Shown: positions 7,284 through 12,092 of the stretch, piece after piece
How positions within the stretch are numbered: position 1 is the first letter of the stretch
Layout: every line of letters begins with the position of its first letter
Translations under genes and position numbers: made by a program
Notes under the pieces: model-generated
What the model saw: the letters and a program-made list of their open reading frames with translations, nothing else
What the model was told of the DNA's origin: nothing
Databases searched by the model: none
Source of the DNA: an uncultured Fusobacteriaceae bacterium
GTDB taxonomy: Bacteria; Fusobacteriota; Fusobacteriia; Fusobacteriales; Fusobacteriaceae
DNA: 12,092 nucleotides
Assembly: GCA_947072715.1 (NCBI GenBank)
Contig: CAMTJB010000013.1
Span: 1-12,092 of the forward strand
Direction of reading: 5' to 3'

Positions 7284-10202
7284 ATGAGAAAAAAAATATT
7301 AGGATTATTATTAATTGGTATATTTAATTGTATACTAGGAGTTCAAATGTATCAATTTGAAGATGGAATACCTGGAAATTTTAAAAAAAATGGAAATTCA
7401 GAATTAATTATTACAAAGGAGAAATATAAAGACGGGAATAATTCTTTAAAATGGAAATTTAAAAAAGACGGTTCTATTTCTATATTGGGTGATGTGGGAT
7501 ATGCTATATTTGATAAAACTAGTAAAGAGAAAGCTAGAACAAGTTATTCCATGTGGATATATAATAAAAGTCCAATTGATGATGAAATGTTAGTTCAATT
7601 TAAAAAAGATGGGGAACTATGTTCTTGGTTCCCTATCAATATGAATTTCATTGGTTGGAGAACTATGTGGATACAATTTGATAGAGATATGAAAGGAACA
7701 CCTCAAGTAGGAATGAATGAAATAACTTTTATTGCTCCTAAAAAAGAAGGTGAAATACTAATGGATCAGATAATACCTTCTGTTTTAATTGATCCAAGAC
7801 ATAATGCTAGAGATGAGCAAGTCCCTTTTGTAAATATTCCAGCTGACATAGCAGTTAATTCTCATTGGATGGCATTATATAAAAATTATAATCAAATTGA
7901 AAGTAATAGATATAATACTATTGATAATTCTGAAATTAATGGTTTGAAAATAATTGAGGAAAGATTTAGAGAATCCCTTCTTATGAAGGTTCAAGTTAAT
8001 CCTAATCTTATAGTTGAAAAACAAGAGGAGTTAAAAAAAATAAAAGAAGGAAGTCTTGAATTTATTCAAAGACTTGTAATATTTAAACAGATTTCAAAAG
8101 AAGAAAAAGATAAAATAAAATATATTCCAACAAAAGAATTTGGTGTATATTTAAGAGAACTAGCTTATATGTATAATTCTACAAATAATAAAGAAGAGAA
8201 AGAAAAAATCTATTCTATATTTAATGATGCTTTAAATTATATGTATGAACAAGGTTGGACAAAAGGAAGTTCACAGGGAACAGTACACCATTTAGGTTAT
8301 CAAGTTAGAGAGATATATCAAGCTATTTTTCTTATGAAAGAACCTTTATTAAAATATGGAGATTTAAAAAATGCCAGAGAAATGGTTAGCTGGTATAGTG
8401 CTATGGGTATTATATATACTCCTTCTAAGCTTTTAAGAGGTATAAATGTGGATATTTTAAATACCATGTTACCAGGGATGTTAACTGCAATTCTTCTTAA
8501 TGAAAATAAAGATAAAGAATCTAGTGAATTAAAGCAGCTAAGTAAATATCTATCAGTTTCAATAAATTATTCTCCAGGTATCATAGGTGGTTTTAAGGAT
8601 GATGGTTCAGTATTTCATCATATGCAAAATTATCCAGCCTATGCTAAGGGTGCAATTTCAGGACTAGCACCCATTGTATATTATTTGAGTAATACGCCTT
8701 ATGCTATTGAAGATAATTCATATAATAAATTGAAAAATGCTATACTTATGACAAGAGTGTATTCTAATAAATATAATTATCTATTAAGTTTGACAGGAAG
8801 ACACCCAAATGGAAAATTTAAAATAGATGATTCTGGATTTAAAGATATGGCTTTTGCAGGAATGGGTGGTGTAGATAAAGAGTTAGCTGAAGCATATTTG
8901 AGATTAACACCTAAGGGAGAATTAGCTGAAAAGTTTAAAAAATTAGGTTTTGAAAAAGAAAGAGCTCCAAAAGGTTCTTGGACAATGAATATGGGTTCTC
9001 TTCAACTTCATAGAAGGGGAGAATGGTTAGTTGGAGTTAAAGGTTATAGTAGATATCTCGTGGGAAATGAAACATATATTAAAAATAATCTATATGGTAG
9101 ATATATGAGTTATGGAACTTTTCAAATATTACAAGGGTCATTGAAAGAAAGTGGATTTGTTCAAGAAGGTTGGGATTGGGCTCATTATCCTGGAACAACA
9201 GCAATCGCTCTTCCAATTGATGAATTAAAATCTTCAATTTCACAAGTAGATACATATAGTGGAGTGGAAGAGATGATTTTATCAGATGAGACTTATTCTG
9301 GTGGAAATAGTTTAGGTGAAAATGGTATGTTTGCAATGAAACTTCATGAACATCCTAAATATAATGGTTCTCACAGAGCTAGGAAGTCGGTATTTTTATT
9401 AGATAATAGAGCTATATTATTAGGAAGTAATATTGAAAATAATGATAAAAAAAATGAAACCCATACAACTCTTTTTCAGAATTATTTAGGACCTGAAAAA
9501 ATAGAGGAAGAGTCGAAGAATTATAAAGGAATAAAGTATTTAGAAGATGCTCAAAAAAATCTATATAAGATTGTAAAAGGGAATATCATCTATAAAAAAA
9601 GTCTCCAAGAATCAAAAGATCAAAACACTGGGGAAAAGACTCAAAATAATTATGAATTAGCATACATAAATCATGGAATTGCACCTAAAAATGGTAGTTA
9701 TGAGTATGCTGTTTTAATAAAAGGAAATGAAGACGCTAAAGAAAAATTCAAAAAAAATTCAGGATATAATATTTTGAAACAGGATAAAGATGCGCATATA
9801 GTTGAGGATACAAAAACTGGACTTAGGGGCTATGCTTTTTTTGAAAAGCAAAAACTTAAAGATGATAAATATATAAAAGAAGTAGATACACCATCTTTGA
9901 TTATGTTACAAGAAAAGAATGGAACGCTATATATGAGCTTTGTTGACCCTGATTTAAGATTATATGAAGGAATAGATAAAACACAGTATGATAAAAATGG
10001 TGTTATGAAAGAAGTGAGTATATATTCTAGAGATTGGAAAGGGAACGATTCTATTCCACATACAACTAGAATATTGCTAAAAGGGAAATATAATTTAAAA
10101 AACAATGAAAATATAAAATCTAAAATAGAAGGAGATTTAACCCTTTTAGATATAAAAACAACATATGGAACCGTAATAAAATTAGAATTAGAGAAAATTT
10201 AA
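7284..10202 (+). CDS. Chondroitin sulfate ABC lyase-type enzyme (PL8)
   Basis: Chondroitinase ABC enzymes degrade chondroitin and dermatan sulfates, and more slowly hyaluronan. The 972-aa length is close to the roughly 1,000 aa of the Proteus enzyme. A signal peptide (residues 1-19) is followed by a jelly-roll carbohydrate-binding-like N-terminal domain (about 23-190), the helical catalytic domain (about 200-560), and beta-sandwich C-terminal domains. Active-site candidates align with Proteus ABC lyase I: H446 and Y453 in HHMQNYPAY (H501/Y508), R506 in TGRHPNG (R560), and E596 in GNETY (E653). GRYMSYG, GMFAMKL and KSVFLLDNRAILLGSNI are further family matches, and YINHGIAPKNGSYEY (794-808) is shared with the preceding lyase. 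It follows that gene by 24 bp, with a GGGGG ribosome site at 7271-7275, and is last in the operon. Cys16 in IFNC is a poor lipobox, so a soluble periplasmic or secreted enzyme is more likely than a lipoprotein. Confidence 0.9.
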   Translation: MRKKILGLLLIGIFNCILGVQMYQFEDGIPGNFKKNGNSELIITKEKYKDGNNSLKWKFKKDGSISILGDVGYAIFDKTSKEKARTSYSMWIYNKSPIDDEMLVQFKKDGELCSWFPINMNFIGWRTMWIQFDRDMKGTPQVGMNEITFIAPKKEGEILMDQIIPSVLIDPRHNARDEQVPFVNIPADIAVNSHWMALYKNYNQIESNRYNTIDNSEINGLKIIEERFRESLLMKVQVNPNLIVEKQEELKKIKEGSLEFIQRLVIFKQISKEEKDKIKYIPTKEFGVYLRELAYMYNSTNNKEEKEKIYSIFNDALNYMYEQGWTKGSSQGTVHHLGYQVREIYQAIFLMKEPLLKYGDLKNAREMVSWYSAMGIIYTPSKLLRGINVDILNTMLPGMLTAILLNENKDKESSELKQLSKYLSVSINYSPGIIGGFKDDGSVFHHMQNYPAYAKGAISGLAPIVYYLSNTPYAIEDNSYNKLKNAILMTRVYSNKYNYLLSLTGRHPNGKFKIDDSGFKDMAFAGMGGVDKELAEAYLRLTPKGELAEKFKKLGFEKERAPKGSWTMNMGSLQLHRRGEWLVGVKGYSRYLVGNETYIKNNLYGRYMSYGTFQILQGSLKESGFVQEGWDWAHYPGTTAIALPIDELKSSISQVDTYSGVEEMILSDETYSGGNSLGENGMFAMKLHEHPKYNGSHRARKSVFLLDNRAILLGSNIENNDKKNETHTTLFQNYLGPEKIEEESKNYKGIKYLEDAQKNLYKIVKGNIIYKKSLQESKDQNTGEKTQNNYELAYINHGIAPKNGSYEYAVLIKGNEDAKEKFKKNSGYNILKQDKDAHIVEDTKTGLRGYAFFEKQKLKDDKYIKEVDTPSLIMLQEKNGTLYMSFVDPDLRLYEGIDKTQYDKNGVMKEVSIYSRDWKGNDSIPHTTRILLKGKYNLKNNENIKSKIEGDLTLLDIKTTYGTVIKLELEKI

Positions 10203-10208
10203 AAGCAG

Positions 10209-10236
10209 AAAAGCCATGAAAAAATCATGGCTTTTT
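10209..10236 (+). terminator. Intrinsic terminator of the GAG lyase operon
   Basis: An 11-bp perfect stem (arms 10209-10219 and 10225-10235, with core AGCCATGA/TCATGGCT) closes a 5-nt A-rich loop and ends in a run of five T. It begins 6 bases after the stop codon of the ABC-type lyase and separates that operon from the LUD genes. Confidence 0.85.
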
Positions 10237-10237
10237 C

Positions 10238-10243
10238 TATAAT
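10238..10243 (+). promoter_or_regulatory. Possible -10 element for the LUD gene pair
   Basis: A perfect TATAAT follows the terminator directly. No convincing -35 lies 16-18 bp upstream, where the terminator stem is. If used, the leader would be under 20 bases and contain the AGAGGTG ribosome site at 10256-10262. A new promoter is needed here if the terminator is efficient, which is the main argument for this site. Confidence 0.3.
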
Positions 10244-10266
10244 ATAAAATTAAAAAGAGGTGTTTT

Positions 10267-10908
10267 ATGGAAAATATTAAAAAAAATATGAGGATTAAGA
10301 AAGCAAATAAAATTATCACTATATTAAATGAGAATGATTATGAGGGGGTATATGCAAATTCATTGGAAGAAGCTAAGGAGATGATATTGAATTTAATTCC
10401 AAAGTCTTCATCAATTGGATTGGGAGGCTCAGCAACTATAAATGCCATGGGATTAGTGGAAATTTTTAGAACTGGTGAATATAGTCTATATGATAGATAT
10501 AATCAACCTGATTGGCCAATGACAGTGGAGAGTATGAGACAGGCCATGTTAGCAGATTACTTTGTAACAGGAACTAACGCCATAACAGAAAATGGTGAGT
10601 TAGTACAAATGGATTCTGGAGGAAATAGAGTAGCAAGTTTAGTATATGGGCCTAAAAATGTAATAGTAGTAACAGGTGTGAATAAAGTTGTTAAAAATGT
10701 TTGTGATGCTTTGGAAAGAATTAAAAATCATGCAGCACCATTAAATTCAAAAAGAATGAATCATAAGACACCATGTAATATAACTGGTTTTTGCGAAAAT
10801 TGTACAACTAAACAAAGAATATGTAATTATACTTCAATTATAAAAAATGGGATGAGAATGGGAAAAAAAATTATAGTTATTGTAATAAGTGAAGAGGTGG
10901 GTTATTAA
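10267..10908 (+). CDS. LUD-domain (LutC/YkgG-like) protein with C-terminal Cys motif
   Basis: The 213-aa protein is a stand-alone LUD domain of the kind often annotated as lactate utilisation protein. LutC-type subunits take part in lactate oxidation with Fe-S partner subunits, but many stand-alone members have no known reaction. Visible family features are LGGSATINAMGL (52-63), TGTNAITENGELVQMDSGGN (101-120), YGPKNVIVVTGVNKVV (127-142) and the C-terminal SEEVGY. Four cysteines, C170, C176, C179 and C186 (C-x5-C-x2-C-x6-C), could hold a metal or Fe-S cluster. The protein has no signal peptide and is probably cytoplasmic. Its frame ends one base before the start of a paralogue. No lutA/lutB-type gene is nearby, so lactate metabolism is not supported by context. 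The domain call is firm; the function is open. Confidence 0.83.
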   Translation: MENIKKNMRIKKANKIITILNENDYEGVYANSLEEAKEMILNLIPKSSSIGLGGSATINAMGLVEIFRTGEYSLYDRYNQPDWPMTVESMRQAMLADYFVTGTNAITENGELVQMDSGGNRVASLVYGPKNVIVVTGVNKVVKNVCDALERIKNHAAPLNSKRMNHKTPCNITGFCENCTTKQRICNYTSIIKNGMRMGKKIIVIVISEEVGY

Positions 10909-10909
10909 T

Positions 10910-11503
10910 ATGGACAAAAATGTGAAATGGATAAAAGAAAAAAAAGCAGAACAGATATCAAGAGTTTTATTAGCTAAAGAATATGAAGCAATAGTGGTTA
11001 ATTCATTAGATGAAATTACAACTATTTTAGAAGAGAGAGTTAAGTCAAATGAAACATTAGTTTTTGGAGATTCATTAGTTATTGAAGAAATGAAATTAAA
11101 TAAAACTTTTAAAGAAAAAGGTAATTATATATATGATTATCAAAATGAGACTTGTTTAGAAGAGAAAGAAGAAGTAAGAAGAAAAGGACTCTTAGCAGAT
11201 ATATACATAACAGAAATTGACTATGTGACAGAAAATGGAGAATTGGTATTGCAAGGTGGATTTTCAAATGCAGCAACTATATATGGTCCAACTAAAGTTT
11301 ATGGGATATTAGGGGTAAATAAGATTGTTAAAAATATATTAGAAGCAAATAATAAGATAGAAGAGACTATGGAAGCTTATAGATGTAGGGAATTAAAATC
11401 TTATGATAAGGAATTATATAATAGTTTTGGTACTGTTAATCACGGAAGAAAATTCCCTGATAAATATACAATTTTTATTTTAACTGAAGATGTAGGGTTT
11501 TAA
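10910..11503 (+). CDS. Second, divergent LUD-domain protein lacking the Cys motif
   Basis: The 197-aa protein is a paralogue of the preceding gene product. Shared landmarks include VTENGELV (107-114), YGPTKVYGILGVNKIVKNI (125-143) and the C-terminal TEDVGF. The glycine-rich GGSAT segment has become FGDSLVI (52-58), the DSGGNR segment has become GGFSNA, and the four-Cys cluster of its neighbour is gone, leaving only C82 and C159. It may therefore be a non-catalytic or differently specific partner in a heteromer. I place the start at ATG 10910, with GAGGTGG about ten bases upstream, one base after the previous stop. An in-frame GTG at 10889 inside the preceding gene would add seven residues but would place this ribosome site within the coding sequence. 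The frame is intact. No function beyond the family is claimed. Confidence 0.77.
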   Translation: MDKNVKWIKEKKAEQISRVLLAKEYEAIVVNSLDEITTILEERVKSNETLVFGDSLVIEEMKLNKTFKEKGNYIYDYQNETCLEEKEEVRRKGLLADIYITEIDYVTENGELVLQGGFSNAATIYGPTKVYGILGVNKIVKNILEANNKIEETMEAYRCRELKSYDKELYNSFGTVNHGRKFPDKYTIFILTEDVGF

Positions 11504-11506
11504 GAG

Positions 11507-11559
11507 AAAAAAATTATAAAATATCCCGTTAATTAAAGAGTATTTTATAATTTTTTTTT
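11507..11559 (+). terminator. Terminator-like hairpin after the LUD genes (AT-only stem)
   Basis: A perfect 17-bp inverted repeat (arms 11507-11523 and 11541-11557) encloses a 17-nt loop and ends in a run of nine T. Position and T-run suit termination of the LUD operon, which stops at 11503. The stem has no G or C pair and the loop is long, so it should be weaker than the terminator at 10209. The A-rich left arm means it could also act on transcripts from the other strand. Confidence 0.55.
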
Positions 11560-11560
11560 A

Positions 11561-11603
11561 TTTCAAATGTCAAATAATATATATTATTATTTGACATTTG
11601 AAA
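11561..11603. repeat. Perfect palindrome with 19-bp arms and a 5-nt spacer
   Basis: Arms 11561-11579 and 11585-11603 are exact reverse complements around TATAT. There is no T-run after either arm, so it does not look like a terminator. Each arm contains TTGACA on one strand (11591-11596 plus; 11573-11568 minus). The plus-strand copy is well spaced from a -10 element for the ABC transporter gene. A repressor operator, or a cruciform or RNA stem, is possible. Confidence 0.7.
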
Positions 11604-11619
11604 AAGAATAAGTTATATA
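11591..11619 (+). promoter_or_regulatory. Candidate promoter of the ABC exporter gene
   Basis: TTGACA (11591-11596) and TATATA (11614-11619) are 17 bp apart. The -35 box lies inside the right arm of the palindrome. Transcription would start near 11626, giving a leader of about 80 bases. Confidence 0.5.
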
Positions 11620-11622
11620 TTA

Positions 11623-11646
11623 TATTGTCTTATATTATATACAATA
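11623..11646. promoter_or_regulatory. Dyad TATTGT-N12-ACAATA at the predicted transcription start
   Basis: TATTGT (11623-11628) and ACAATA (11641-11646) are inverted around a 12-bp AT-rich spacer, overlapping the predicted start of the exporter transcript. This is where a repressor would bind. The region is low in complexity and includes a 10-bp direct repeat, TATATTATAT, at 11616 and 11631, so chance is a real alternative. Confidence 0.2.
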
Positions 11647-11707
11647 AATATTTTTATACTAGTTGTTAGAAGAATTAAATATGAAATTATTTTAAAAGGG
11701 GATGAAT

Positions 11708-12092
11708 ATGTGGAAATTAATCAATCTTTTAGATAAAAAAGTACATTTTTATTGTTTGGCTTATTTTATTGGGAAAATAGGGATCTACTCATTTATTCCA
11801 TTATATTCTAAATATTTTATTGACGCAGTTTCTAATAAAGATTTGAATTTAATATATAAATATGGATTTATAAATATTATTTTACTTATAATGGCACAAT
11901 TGATGGATTTTATAATAGATGTTAGCAAAGGAAAGTTAACTACTAATGCTTTGGTGAATTATTGTAAAAAAACTGATGATATAGTTGAAAATTATGACTT
12001 AAAGAAGAAAAAAATAAAGGAAGTTGATCTGCATTTACATCTTAATCAAAATTATGAAATAATAAAAGACTTTATTTTCTATAATCCATTAC
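11708..12092 (+). CDS. ABC exporter, N-terminal transmembrane part (cut by window end)
   Basis: The frame is open from ATG 11708 to the window edge (128 residues). It shows a short amphipathic start, a first membrane segment (about 14-34), the sequence SKYFIDAVSN (34-43) often seen in the first external loop of type I ABC exporters, and a second membrane segment (about 52-72). A charged cytoplasmic extension follows, with EVDLHLHLNQNYEIIKDFIF near 105-124 resembling the first coupling-helix region of peptide or bacteriocin exporters. Walker motifs would lie further downstream and cannot be seen. AAAGGGG (11695-11701) is well spaced for ATG 11708; the in-frame ATG at 11702 abuts it and is less likely. 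The gene has its own promoter region and is not tied to the LUD genes. Substrate is unknown. Other multi-helix membrane proteins cannot be fully excluded. Confidence 0.6.
   Translation, partial: MWKLINLLDKKVHFYCLAYFIGKIGIYSFIPLYSKYFIDAVSNKDLNLIYKYGFINIILLIMAQLMDFIIDVSKGKLTTNALVNYCKKTDDIVENYDLKKKKIKEVDLHLHLNQNYEIIKDFIFYNPL

Noticed and set aside
7284..7340. Lipoprotein signal with Cys16 in the ABC-type lyase
   Set aside because: The residues before the Cys (I-F-N) do not fit a lipobox, and cleavage after ILG by signal peptidase I is more plausible.
9079..9336. Minus-strand open frame of 85 codons inside the ABC-type lyase
   Set aside because: It covers residues including catalytic-domain motifs of the real gene. 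AT-rich antisense frames of this size are expected.
9830..10105. Minus-strand open frame of 91 codons at the end of the ABC-type lyase
   Set aside because: It is antisense to the conserved PL8 C-terminal part and has no supporting signal.
10889..10909. GTG start for the second LUD gene
   Set aside because: It would place the GAGGTGG ribosome site inside the coding sequence and overlap the previous gene by 20 bases. ATG 10910 has good spacing.
11611..11646. AT direct repeats (TATATTATAT twice) as a tandem repeat or replication-origin feature
   Set aside because: There are only two copies in low-complexity AT sequence, with no DnaA boxes or iterons nearby.

Overview
This strongly AT-rich window looks like chromosomal DNA from an anaerobic, diderm fermenter, most likely a member of the Fusobacteriota. 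This is inferred from four things seen together: A/T-biased codon use, outer-membrane beta-barrel and Sec-exported proteins, an Fe-S hydrogenase module, and strong AGGAGG-type ribosome binding sites. No marker gene fixes the species.

Left part (1-2857, minus strand): a two-gene redox operon. The first gene (2857-1025) fuses a NuoF-type C-terminal 4Fe-4S domain to a GltD-like FAD/NAD(P)H oxidoreductase. It overlaps by 7 bp the second gene, an [FeFe] hydrogenase large subunit (1031 onward). The hydrogenase frame hits a TAA at 20-18, inside the H-cluster domain. The six codons after that stop, up to the window edge, still read as hydrogenase (I-L-G-V-P-P), so this copy looks interrupted by a nonsense change or a sequence error. 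A good sigma-70-type promoter (TTGACA-18-TATAAA) precedes the operon.

Centre (3089-10235, plus strand, divergent): a three-gene glycosaminoglycan (GAG) operon closed by an intrinsic terminator. It encodes a 632-aa outer-membrane beta-barrel protein that may hold two barrel-like halves, a 752-aa family PL8 lyase of the hyaluronate/chondroitin AC type, and a 972-aa PL8 lyase of the chondroitin sulfate ABC type. Both lyases have signal peptides and visible catalytic His/Tyr/Arg sets. Together they would let host GAG chains or fragments be cut outside the cytoplasm and unsaturated oligosaccharides pass the outer membrane. No sulfatase, unsaturated glucuronyl hydrolase or inner-membrane transporter lies in the window.

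Right part (10267-12092, plus strand): two adjacent LUD-domain (LutC/YkgG-like) genes. The first has a four-Cys motif; the second has lost it and the glycine-rich motifs. A hairpin-rich intergenic region follows, with an AT-only terminator-like stem, a 19-bp-arm palindrome overlapping a TTGACA -35 box, and a further dyad near the predicted start point. The window ends inside the transmembrane part of an ABC exporter gene.

No tRNA, rRNA, CRISPR array or insertion sequence was seen. No stretch longer than 300 bases lacks a gene.
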